Of a stretch of 64,000 bases of DNA, positions 54,512-64,000 are shown piece by piece (within the stretch, counting starts at the first letter, position 1; every line of letters starts with the position of its first letter). The notes under the pieces are model-generated. The model was not told the DNA's origin. It searched no databases and saw nothing but the letters and a program-made list of their open reading frames with translations. The position numbers and the translations under genes were made by a program. Source of the DNA: Telmatactis stephensoni (taxonomy: Eukaryota > Cnidaria > Anthozoa > Actiniaria > Isophelliidae). Location of the stretch: assembly GCA_029948255.1 (NCBI GenBank), contig JALIZF010001914.1:248001-312000 (forward strand), in the 5' to 3' direction.

Positions 54512-57136
54512 AAGTCAGACATTGAAAAAACTGAAATGGGAAGAAACATTTTTAAAAATTCTAAAAGCTTAATTTTTGTTATTATTTTTAGGATTTACTA
54601 GATGTAACGCTTAGCAATATTGATGATCCAAGTATTCCAGAGAACAAGAAACTGTCTGATATTGAATTGATTGCACAAAGTATGGTATTTCTGATTGCTG
54701 GTTATGATACCACAAGCAACACCCTTTCTCTTGGCTGCTATCACCTAGCAACCAGCCCAGATGTCCAGGAAAAGTTACAGAGAGAAATTGATGAGGTCTG
54801 GAGTGATGAGGACCAACCTCCATCATACGACACTGTCCAGTCACTCCCTTATCTTGATATGGTCATCTCTGAGACTCTTCGCCTTTACCCACCAGGTATC
54901 TATTATATACCAGAAACTCATAAGGGGATTGAACAACCCCTTATGAGTTTGTGATTATACCCAATGATACTTGGTCGAGTCGTGGTTTGTATTTTGGCGA
55001 GACGCGTCGAGCCAAAATACCCATGGCGAGACCAAATGAGACCTGATATCTGCTGAATCGAGCCAAAAGCTACTCGACTACTTATCATGCCACTGTTTTC
55101 GCCTAAGAAGGGTTTTTGGACGAGAATGATTATTTGAAAACACAAACTAATTAGCATATTGCCGGCGCGTGTTTGAGAAGTGGCGGGAAAAATTAATCTC
55201 TCTCGCGATTTTGTTGATTTTTTTCCCCCTGGCGAATTTCAGGTGAATGATATATCAGGAGTGTAGATCTTATTATGTAACATAATGTATCGTGATTCTC
55301 CTATCACTTTGATTTATTGAAAGACAGCGTTTTTTTCCAATAGAGTGCTTACCATATATCCGTGAAAAACGTTGCAAACAAAATTGTGCAATTTAGTACA
55401 AATTACAAAACTTAGAAATAAGTGAAGCATGAAAAGCACGTGCACACGGACTATAAATTGTAAGAACGACAATAAACATAAAAAACGGCTCAACGCACCC
55501 TTAGCTTTATTCATAAAATCCCGCCGTTTCTCCCAAAAGAAACGAGTCAAACACAGCTAAATGTAAGTCATGACAACAGACACCAGAAATGGCTCAACGC
55601 ATCCTTAACTTTATTAATAATTCCCGCTTTCTCCCACAAGAAACGAGTACTAGTCAAACACAGCTAAATTAAGGTTAAACGACAACACACACCAGAAATG
55701 TCTCAACGTATCCTTAGCTTAATTTAATAATTCCAAATTTCTTCCACAAGAAACGAGTCAAACACAGCTGAATTAAAATAACGACAACAGACACAAGAAA
55801 CGAGTCAAATGCACCCTTACCTTTATTCAAAAATCCCGCCGTTTCTCCCACAAGAGATGAGTCAAACACAGAAAAATTGAAATAACGACAACAGACACAA
55901 GAAACGAGTCAAACGCACCCTTAGCTTTATTCACAAATCCCGCTTTCTTCCAAACAAAATGAGTCAAACACAGCAAAAATACAACAACGACAACAGAGAC
56001 AAGAGATGAGTCAAACGCAAGGACATTAACAAAACTAACCAAAAGTGATACGCTCTTGGAAGTAACTATATGCATCCATGACTTGCTTCACGACTTAGTC
56101 TATCCTAGTACTAGACCTGACAAACTTGTTGCTCTTGTACATTTGCACGTGCAAGAGGTACCTTCATGGCTCGCTTATTTCTTAACACTAAATAGTCTAG
56201 TGACAAAATTGTGCAAATTTGTGCAATTTCTTACAAAGGTTTTCATGGATATATTGTATTAAAGCACTCTACTTCAAATGAACCTTCATTGAAAGAAACA
56301 ATGAAGGTTCATTTGAAGTAATTAAGTAATTAAAAGCTATTATGCAAAGTCAGTTTGTCTCAATTCTCTTGTGTATTTGATGTCTCTAGTGTATTGCTAT
56401 TACAAGAAAGTTCTGGTTCAATGCTAGTGACTAAATAGCAACTAAATAAGCACAAATAACTTTGATCTTATTTCACAGACATATGAAATGCACTCTAATG
56501 TGGATTGGCCCAAATTTTGAGGACTGCATCGAAGTGGTTTTTTTCACAAAAGGCCCTTACGCATGACTGCACATCTAAGCTATAAGAGGTCTAAGAGTAT
56601 TTCTTAACAAATATTGTGCCATGCCACAAATAACTTTTACGCTATCAAGGACCCCTAGCTACATATCGTCTCTACATATCGCTGGAAACCGACCTTAATC
56701 ATCGTCCGTTTACAATACTGATCCGTAATTTTTTTCTTTCAAAGGCTTCCTCTCTATACGGGAATGTGTCGAAGACTGTATCGTCAAAGGTCTTCCTATC
56801 AAGAAAGGAGCGAGCATTATAACTTCCATCTACAGCATGCACCACGACCCAGAGTTCTACCCAGACCCCGAGAAGTTTGACCCAGAACGCTTCAGTGCCG
56901 AGGCTAAGCAGTCACGTGACCCCTACACCTACTTACCCTTTGGCCATGGTCCTCGTAACTGCATCGGGATGAGATTTGCACAAATGGAGATGAAGCTGGT
57001 TTTGGTTCGAATCCTGAAGAAGTTTAGTTTTGTTGTGGCTCCTGAAACTGAGATCCCAATTAAAATAGCTGTGTCGTCGGTCTTGGGAGCCAAAAATGGT
57101 GTAAAACTGCGCGTTAAACACAGAGATCAAGAATAG
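50779..57136 (+). CDS. P450-5: CYP3-clan cytochrome P450, intact
   Basis: Exons are 50779-51126, 51966-52171, 53835-54117, 54592-54895 and 56745-57136, giving 510 codons plus stop. The start ATG gives MEAALTFL, aligned with P450-3 and P450-4; an in-frame upstream ATG (50692) would add 29 residues before the anchor and is less likely. Motifs: anchor helix (about 10-29), PGPTPLPF (46-53), W137-HRM-R141, I-helix AGYDTT (315-320; Asp where the others have Glu, both allowed), E373-TL-R376, PERF, and FGHGPRNCIG with Cys453. Exon 2 is almost identical to P450-3/4, while exons 1 and 3 differ much more. It should be an ER monooxygenase of unknown substrate. A MITE ends 20 bp before the exon 3 acceptor, and intron 4 has tandem repeats. 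Confidence 0.95.
52890..52921. repeat. Poly-C tract in intron 2 of P450-5
   Basis: More than 20 consecutive C, preceded by TTTG and followed by AAATTGCTCCCCC. Glycine-rich minus-strand frames across it are artefacts. Confidence 0.85.
53404..53814. mobile_element. Inverted-repeat element abutting exon 3 of P450-5
   Basis: TAAGGTAGCT at the left is mirrored by AGCTACCTTA at the right. It ends only 20 bp before the AG acceptor at 53833-53834. Ends are short, so the call rests on this pairing and on the absence of similar sequence before exon 3 of the paralogs. Confidence 0.55.
54480..54512. repeat. (CAT)n microsatellite, intron 3 of P450-5
   Basis: About ten uninterrupted CAT triplets. Confidence 0.9.
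54911..54951. repeat. Short perfect hairpin just after exon 4 of P450-5
   Basis: AAACTCATAAGGGG and its complement surround a 9-nt loop, beginning about 15 bp inside intron 4. Confidence 0.8.
55470..56020. repeat. Tandem repeat of about 90-115 bp, about five copies, intron 4 of P450-5
   Basis: Each unit carries ACGACAACAGACACAAGAAA, then CGAGTCAAACGCACCCTTAG, CTTTATTCA and TCCCGC(C)GTTTCTCCCA. Copies diverge by substitutions and small indels. Minus-strand valine-rich frames through it are artefacts. Confidence 0.85.
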
Positions 57137-57896
57137 CCGATATCCATTCACACAAAACAGACAATTCCAAACGAGGCTCCTCCGACGCGATTATTTTTTC
57201 CCTCTCAGCCTCGAATAGACACATTGTCAGCTATCACTCATGCAAAATATCCCTTGTTTTCTAATACACCCTATTATACCCTTGCAATAATTTATATGAA
57301 AAGACTTGCTTGATTTTGATTGGTTGAGAGCATGCAGTACAGCTCAAGTGTTATCCTAGACAAGCTTTAAGTGCAAATCATACAATTTACGCTTTCAAAG
57401 AATGGCCTTTCCCTACTAGCAGAATCTCCCACAGGTAAACTACAGCGGGGAGGTTAATTAGAAAATAGTTTGAAAAGAAAATGATCACTTGTAAGGTTAC
57501 CATAGAAACGCACGTCAACGTTAGCGAAGGCCATTTCTCTCTTTTCGAAACTTCAGTTTGCTTATGAAAGTTTTATGCTCCACCTTTAAAGAAACTAAAA
57601 AAATCTAAACTATAGCTAATATATACAGAATTAGAAATATCGCAAAATATTGATTTTGTTTATGTATGGGGGTATCTATTTGCCAGGGGAGAGGGACTTT
57701 ATTTAACCCGTGAAAAAATGGTACGTTTTAGTTTTGTGATGTCATCAAAATAAAAATTCTGCAAGTGGTTCTAGTGGTTCCAAGTGGTCTTGCCGCGAGT
57801 GTGCTGGGCGTGGTCAGTTTATATCCACAGGTATCCCAAGCTGCCATCGTATCACATCGAACTTGAGTACTCGATAAAATGCTAAAATGACAAATG
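57137..57896. other. 3' flank of P450-5, no gene
   Basis: No clear AATAAA within the first 130 bp. No reading frame with a recognisable domain. Confidence 0.5.
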
Positions 57897-58424
57897 CCCG
57901 GGGGGGGGGGACTCCTATATATAAGAGGACGGGGATGCTCGTCGGAAATTTTGAAAATGACCCCTAAAATGTACATGAGTGGGAGTGGCAACAATTGATT
58001 TCTACCCCTAAAGGGTACCAATTCAAAGACAATTAATAAAGAATTAAAGTAATGAAACACTTTGTTATCGGTGTGCTTTGAAGATTCAATTCAGATCATC
58101 GAAATCATCCCTTTCATGCAACAATGTCTTTATTTAGTACCACATATTTACATTTTATACGTTTAAAAGAAATATTAGATTAAAACAGGATTTTTGGGTA
58201 TAGGCCACCTATAATAACCATGTAAGGCTAACCAAGATAGGTGGCTTAATTTTAGGTAGTTTATTTACCCCAAAACAGTCCCAAAAAGGTACCAGCTATG
58301 TCTCTGGTAGTCCACTTAAGTCTTAGACACCCTAAAAGGTACCAGATTGCAGATTTTGACCCCTAAAAGGTACGACGAGCATCCCCGTCCATTTACGATC
58401 GAAGTCCCCCCCCCCCCCCCCGGG
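57897..58424. mobile_element. 528-bp CCCGGGGG-ended element with 8-bp target duplication
   Basis: Direct GACAAATG flanks it (57889-57896, 58425-58432). Ends are CCCGGGGG...CCCCCGGG, followed inside by GGACGGGGATGCTCGTCG words. It shares the GGTACCTTTTAGGG family of internal repeats with 40019-40417. The 8-bp duplication suggests hAT-like transposition. Confidence 0.85.
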
Positions 58425-58830
58425 GACAAATGTAGTCATTAGACTTGAATAACGCGCTGTCTTATTTTCGATTCAAATGACTCATCCGTATATTTTTCCC
58501 GAAGGTTTATTTAGTCATATACACCTTGAGGGCCCGGTAAGGATACACAAGAAAGAACCATTGATCATACAAACCGAGTTGGATCACGGAGCACAGCTCA
58601 AGATCGAAACAAATGACAACAAACAATGCTGATTTCAAAAGAGGGAGGAAAACTACCAGAGTATCTGGAGAAAAATCTTCACCACTCACGTGCACATATA
58701 TGTTCCAGAGTGCGATCTGGGTACAGGTAGCGCAAGCTCACAGTATTTGTGTTGATAAAAAATTTTTTTTTTGTTTATATTCGGATTTCAAAGTAGCAAA
58801 TAATAATATAATAATATTTTAATAATATAT

Positions 58831-59097
58831 AGTTGTTATACAATGGTTTCGAGTGGAATACCGTGAAATATCTCACGAGTCACTTGTATTTTCTATACAA
58901 AGAAAATACAAGTGACGAGTAGGATATCCACGGTATTCCACGAGAAACCATTGTATAACTATTTTATCCCAGACCATAGAAAATACAACCAATTACCGCA
59001 ATGCCTCATGGGAAGAGACAGTTGAATACCGCCAAATATACAACGGCCTTCCTGCCTTCTGATTGGCTGTATTTTCTATGGCATGGTGTGGGATAAA
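58831..59097. repeat. Two adjacent hairpin elements
   Basis: The first (58831-58960) pairs TACAATGGTTTCGAGTGGAA with its mirror at the right, with an inner TGTATTTTCTATACAAAG turn. The second (58964-59097) pairs TTATCCCAGACCATAGAAAA with TTTTCTATGGCATGGTGTGG...GATAA. They touch end to end and share the TATTTTCTAT word. Confidence 0.75.
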
Positions 59098-59423
59098 TTA
59101 TAAGTTAACATAACATAACAACATTGTCTAATTTATTATCTTTTGTTTAATTTTAATTATTTTGTATTATTATTAAAAAAATTATGAAATCAAAATGAAA
59201 CGATCAAGGAAGTTATGTTTTAAGCTCGCGCTTAAAACTAGAAACTGTGTCACATAGCCTGATGTTAGTTGGAAGACTATTCCATAGTTCTGGTGCGGCA
59301 TTTGAAAAGGCTCTTTTCCCATACGTTTTAAACTTGAAAGAGCCTTAGGTTAAAAGATACTCTACATACAACACTCAACTCACATGTTGAATTTTTGCTG
59401 AGAGGAAAAACTAACTAGAACGT

Positions 59424-59517
59424 AGTAACTAGAGATTATATAGGGGGACTTTTGAACACTCGATTTTTTGTCTTAAGTCTCAATAAAATCCAGTGAAATA
59501 CTCACAGTGCCTTCTTG
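59424..59517 (+). repeat. Direct repeat, left copy
   Basis: AGTAACTAGAGATTATATAG through GAAATACTCACAGTGCCTTC. A roughly 95% identical copy is at 61870-61962, so the two bracket the elements at 59527-61867. Confidence 0.8.
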
Positions 59518-59526
59518 CTATTATTT

Positions 59527-59880
59527 GTTAATAATATAACCTAAGACATTTCTGCAATTTTGATGAAAAACAACCGCGAAGTTGAATCGTTTTACACTCA
59601 ACTACTTCGAAAAGTGAAAAGATAGCTCTGCTTTATTAATTGATAAAGCGTATTAACGCATCACATCAATAATAACACTTCCTTTTAGCGGGAGAAAGCT
59701 TCTCCGTATGGCCGCCATGAAAATCTTAGAAATGAGAAATCTTAGCCTTTTTGGCAAAGAAAGAAAGCAGTTGCTATGGAAACTGTAATTTTCACATGTG
59801 AAATTACAAAATTGATTAAGCTGAAATACCAGTGCTCTCAGCCAATCAAATTACAGAAATTTCTTAGGTTATATTATTAC
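59527..59880. mobile_element. 354-bp MITE with GTAATAATATAACCTAAG ends
   Basis: The left end GTTAATAATATAACCTAAGA is mirrored at the right by TCTTAGGTTATATTATTAC. Arms are about 33 bp with two mismatches. It is directly joined to the next element. Confidence 0.75.
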
Positions 59881-60577
59881 TAGAGTGCACGCACTTAATC
59901 CATGAAACATAAATAGTACAAAATAGTGCTAAATTATGGTAATTCCTTTGTTTCCTATGGGTGTCTGTAAAACACGGAACAATGCCGGAACACCCCGGAA
60001 CACCCCGGAACACCCCGGAACACCCCCGGAACACCCCGGAACACCCCGGAACACCCCCGGAACACCCCCGGAACACCCCCAGAACACGCTGGAACACTAA
60101 AAAAAGAATAAAATAACGTGAACAAAGGGTCTATAGATATCGAAAAACAGAGTTCAATTGACGTTTTCGTTGTGGAAGTCGAATTACCTTTTTCTTCACA
60201 AGTCATGTCAAAATGTTTTTAGGTAAATTTTGGAAATGTCACGGAGTTAACAACGTTCATAGTCAGCTCGGGCACTCTAAAGTTCCTAATCCCCCTTCTT
60301 ACACACAGACACACGCACGCGCAGAACCCCCAATATGAATAGGGTAAATTCATACCCCAATAGCCAACGTTCGAAATATGATTGACTGACTGCACATAAA
60401 AACATTAACCAGGGAAGCAATGTTTCCCCTGGAGCCTCGTGTTCAATTCTTTTATAATGTGATCAGTCAATCAGAATACTGAAAGTGGGCTATCGCCAGA
60501 CGTCGTTCAAAAACGATTGTATTTTAAAGACGAAATCTGTTATCTTTTTGTGTTCGCGTGTGTTCATCAGCTAAACC

Positions 60578-61150
60578 TTACAGATCAAGGCCAAGCTCCT
60601 TCTTTATTAGGTCCTTATTGCTTTGCACAAGACGGCAACTAATGTCAGGAGGACAGAGGCAGAAGTGTGGAATAAAATACGGCTGTTTCTTTCTTATACA
60701 GTTCTTATTACAGTGGAAATATACGTTGGATAATTTGAACTGTTTATCTCCCTTTCCCGCCCTTTGCATTCGTAAATCCTCTATTCATCTTTGAGACGAT
60801 GACTATATCGTACGGTGCTGCGCCAATAAGACCGTTGGTCTTTAACTGCTGCATACACCCGTAGCATTTAGCCACCTGCGACGGGCAATACTGGAGCAGG
60901 TATATGCAGAACACACCAGGTTGTGGGTCTGGATATTTGGGTTTTGGCATAGGAGCATTCATGACCACAACTTGAGGTGCCCTTGAAGTTGAGAGAGATG
61001 ATGCACCATGGGCCGAGTTGCCTTTATGTCTGATATTTATTACAGTGCTGCGCCTCGAACCGTTGCCACTACCACAAAGTTTTTGATTACTTTTTGACAT
61101 CTTTTTGACAACCTTGAATACCGCTAACCAATTAAATATCGTCGCTTCAC
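60578..61150 (-). pseudogene. Broken ORF of an unnamed repeat-associated family
   Basis: The minus strand encodes MSKSNQKLCGSGNGSRRSTV, then a low-complexity stretch, then CIYLLQYCPSQVAKCYGCMQ and GAAPYDIVIVSKMNRGFTNA, down to about 60780. A one-base shift follows, and the frame continues with KQFKLSNVYFHCNKNCIRKK, IPHFCLCPPDIS and KDLIKKELGLDL to a stop at about 60578. The C-x2-C/H-rich pattern may bind zinc. I have seen similar C-terminal blocks in cnidarian and mollusc repeat ORFs but know no function. The first 40 or so codons recur inverted at 61193-61309, so the 5' end lies in a hairpin. Whether it is cargo or a native gene of the 2-kb element is unclear. Confidence 0.45.
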
Positions 61151-61309
61151 TTTAATGTTTCGATATGATGTACAAACTTCGCCTATCGAGACATCAAAGT
61201 GAAGCGCCACTATCTAATTGGTTAGCGGTATTCAAAGTTGTCCAAAAGATGTCAAAAAGTAATCAAAAACTTTGTGGTAGTGGCAACGGTTCGAGGCGCA
61301 GCACTGTAA
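61041..61309. repeat. Inverted repeat inside the 2-kb element
   Basis: Arms of about 110 bp (61041-61150 and 61193-61309) carry the same coding segment (KMSKSNQKLCGSGNGSRRST) in opposite orientation around a loop of about 40 bp containing AATGTTTCGATATGATGT. Confidence 0.8.
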
Positions 61310-61869
61310 GTAATTTTATAGCTGCTAGGGTAACAGTGATTCGCATGTTCACAAATGCCTGTATTGCATGATGTTGCAGACTCATTGTAGCGTCACGAAA
61401 GCACACCGTCCTGTTTGGGTGACCTGTTTGACCTCGGTCTATGTACGCCAAAAAAATTCAGCCATACCATTTATTAATTACAGAGAACATTGAAATACAT
61501 TATTATTTGTCGAACTTTAGGGTCCAAAATCCGCCGGCCATGGCGGCCATGGCTTACCGTTGAAATTTACCGAATAAGCATATCGATTAATACAGACACA
61601 ATAGGTTGAAAAACGTAATTCTATTTTTATTTATTTTGTTTTTATTTATTTTTATTTTTATTGATTTTTTTAAGTGTTCCGGGGGTGTTCCGGGGGTGTT
61701 CCGGGGTGTTCCGGGGTGTTCCGGGGGTGTTCCGGGGTGTTCCGGGGTGTTCCGGGGTGTTCCGGCATTGTTCCGTGTTTTACAGACACCCGTTTCCTAT
61801 TGTCTAATCAACACTATTTACTACTAATTAGTAGTGTTTGTTTCACGGATTAAGTGCATGCACTCTAGC

Positions 61870-61962
61870 AGTAACTAGATATTATATAGGGGGACTTTTG
61901 AACACTCGATTTTTCGTCTTAAGTCTCAATAAAATTCAGTGAAATACTCAGTGCCTCCTTGA
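61870..61962 (+). repeat. Direct repeat, right copy
   Basis: AGTAACTAGATATTATATAG to CTCAGTGCCTCCTT, matching 59424-59517. It continues here into unique sequence. Confidence 0.8.
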
Positions 61963-64000
61963 GAATCTTCTGACTGAGTTTCAGCCAATTTTGTTCGGGT
62001 TTCAGCTAAACCAACACAAATAGTGAGTTTGGGCTACCTGTATGTGGATCTGGGCCAAAGCAGGGAATTAGGCGAGAGCCAAGGTGAACCACTACGCCAC
62101 CCTTTGACCACCTCACGGTGAAATCTTGCTCAATGTTAGCCTGGATGTGCACGTGGAATCCTAAAGGGGCTGCCACGGTCGTCACGCAACCTAAACAAAG
62201 CCTTCATGAAGGAGAGCCTAGACACTAGTTTCTGTATGACAATCAAAGCATTTCCGGTATTCTTTTGACGTTGGCTTCCGATGAAAGGTTAACAGGTCAA
62301 TCACGAATTTGATTCTTTCCATATCTGAACCCTTTGTATTAAAATACATTCATATGTGAATCTGTACTTGATTTTCGTGGCCGAACTGATTATATTTTGA
62401 ACATGAGATATGAATTTATTGGCTTTACATGTTAACGTTGAAGAATCAAAACACTTTAGTGAGCTGGTGCGTCATCAAACGCTCTCAGTTTTGTAGTGTA
62501 ATCTGAGACCTCAAAATGAATGTCAGACTTGTCGTCTTCCCGAGCCAACAGCCAATCACTACATGTCTTCAGGCGGCTACGAGCTTGAACCCTGGCACCC
62601 ATCACTACAAACTGTCAAGGTACAGACCTACTTTCGTATTCGCAATCCCGAATTCGAGTGTTGTCCATGGCGCGTTGGTGTTAGTTACTTTCATATTAAT
62701 TCTGAACAAGTTAGCAGAGATTTAACAAAGTTCTAACCGAAGGGCTACTGGTATGGATTCCTTGCTTTCTCGGTCACAGGACACGACTACCCCTTCAGCA
62801 CCAAAGGTGAGCGCTCAGGAATTTTTACGTCTTTAGGTAGACATGTCTTGGGATACACAAATCACTCTTTGACTTGTTTAATGAATTCTTAATCAGTGAA
62901 GGTAAAGAATCCTAAACAGGAATGCTAGTTTAGAAGGCTGTAAACTCAGCCAAGCTTGTTATTGGGCAACGATAAAATAAGAGTTGTGTGGAATCTGACA
63001 CCCAAGTTGTTATTCTATTCAGTCGACTTGGTTAGGGTTTCTGACAAGTAACGCCACTTCACTTTCGATTTCAGAATTGTTTTACCCTGGGTTCCAGAGG
63101 GATGTTTCCTGTCTTCCTGAAATACTAAGCGCAAAGCGCGAGCAGAGAGACAGAGACAGAGATTTCTTTGGTACGGCCCTGGTAGAACTGTTTTTGAATT
63201 TTTTAGAAAGATGCAATGTAATATTTTTGAGAAAAACTTTATGACGCCGGGATTTGAGTGAAATCTAATGATTTTCAGGATTTATCACTACAATTGAGAC
63301 ATGGGTACATTTTACCAGTTTTCAGGGAAGGCATCTAGTTGGAACATAAATCAATGACGATTTCGTGCTGTCTTTTTAGTTTTCACTGATTGATTTGTGT
63401 TTTGTGTTGGCTTCATGTTTTACTTTATTTAATTCATATCATGTTTCATCCTAATGGAATTAGAAAGTATGTCATGATTGCGGACATTGCGTAGATTTGT
63501 CCCATGGTTACCCATGCAACATGGAATTACCGAGTTGTTCTGCCTCTTCACTTTACAAATCAAGGAAACATATACGCTGAAATATTCTTGTTCAGTTTAG
63601 TTGTTTTGGAGTGTTCTTTGTCATGAGGGACGTCCACAATTTATGATTATAAAATGCCGCTATCCCACCATGTTTTTTGCAGAAATCCCGATTTTTAATA
63701 GAAATCCCGATCCCGTCGAATTTTCAGTTTAGACCATCATTCTTTGTTATAGTTAACAGTGGGTAACACACCGGAAACTACGCATTTGGATAGTCCATTT
63801 TTGTATATTTAACTAATGGACCTCGTTTCGTGGTTTCTTTAGGGCTCTTAGCGTTATTATTTGTGTGGAAAATTGCGCGCAGAATTGTTCGAAGTTTGTT
63901 ATTCACTTGCAAGTCGCCGTCTTGTATCTAGCAGCTATCCCTCAAGACTCCCGTACCCCGATCCGGTCTCAAAATCACGAAATTCCGCTCCCACGTGACT
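61963..64000. other. Intergenic to window end, no supported gene
   Basis: A 69-codon plus frame (62516-62725) with a hydrophobic C-terminus has no recognisable feature. 'GAAATCCCGAT' words near 63683-63710 and the CCGATCCGGTCTC stretch at the very end look repeat-derived. Nothing else can be named. Confidence 0.5.

Larger units (their letters stand above)
59881..61867. mobile_element. 2-kb element with TAGAGTG ends and GGAACACCCC minisatellite arms
   Basis: Ends TAGAGTGCACGCACTTAATC are mirrored at the right with few mismatches, and the pairing continues through 'gtctgtaaaacacggaacaa'. Each arm holds a short satellite: CCGGAACACCCC units (59993-60087) on the left and GGGGTGTTCCGG units (61678-61767) on the right. 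The interior carries a broken ORF and its own inverted repeat. TA is the likely target. Confidence 0.8.

Noticed and set aside
55470..56020. Regularly spaced repeats suggestive of a CRISPR array
   Set aside because: The units are contiguous diverged tandem copies without unique spacers, in the intron of a eukaryotic gene.

Overview
The window is eukaryotic nuclear DNA, most likely from an anthozoan cnidarian (coral or sea anemone). The reasons are split genes with GT-AG introns, AT-rich non-coding DNA, very dense non-autonomous DNA transposons, L2/CR1-like reverse transcriptase debris, and CYP3-clan cytochrome P450s of a cnidarian flavour. Species and clade are inference; no database was searched.

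Layout. Bases 1-11,600 are repeat-derived: reverse transcriptase fragments, an OB-fold (RPA-like) ORF, a protease-like fragment, a broken tyrosine recombinase, a 32-bp minisatellite, and a 1.74-kb palindrome inserted at a TTAA inside an older coding exon. Bases 11,602-57,136 hold a head-to-tail array of five microsomal P450 genes, all on the + strand. I call them P450-1 (11602-15537), P450-2 (17692-21916), P450-3 (24110-38179), P450-4 (41541-47676) and P450-5 (50779-57136). Each has the same five exons with phases 0, 2, 0, 1. Exons 2, 3 and 4 are 206, 283 and 304 nt in every copy, and the spliced lengths are 509-514 codons. Four are intact. P450-1 carries a single extra base in exon 1. Bases 57,137-64,000 are intergenic and repeat-rich, with a 2-kb inverted-repeat element carrying a broken ORF.

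History. P450-3 and P450-4 lie in a recent direct tandem duplication (about 23,695-40,920 and 41,132-49,960). Because the two copies are nearly identical, each serves as an 'empty site' for insertions in the other. This defines the exact ends and target-site duplications of several transposons: a 3.96-kb foldback-like element, a 285-bp TA-flanked MITE placed 19 bp after a stop codon, a 51-bp hairpin with an 8-bp duplication, and others. The 3' half of exon 4 and the haem region of exon 5 are almost identical in all five genes while exons 1-3 differ, which points to gene conversion.

Function. The P450s should be ER-anchored monooxygenases that take electrons from P450 reductase. They look like a lineage-specific expansion suited to xenobiotic or secondary-metabolite oxidation. 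Individual substrates cannot be read from sequence. I found no CRISPR array, bacterial operon or confirmed RNA gene. What is most unusual here is the palindrome- and MITE-rich architecture.
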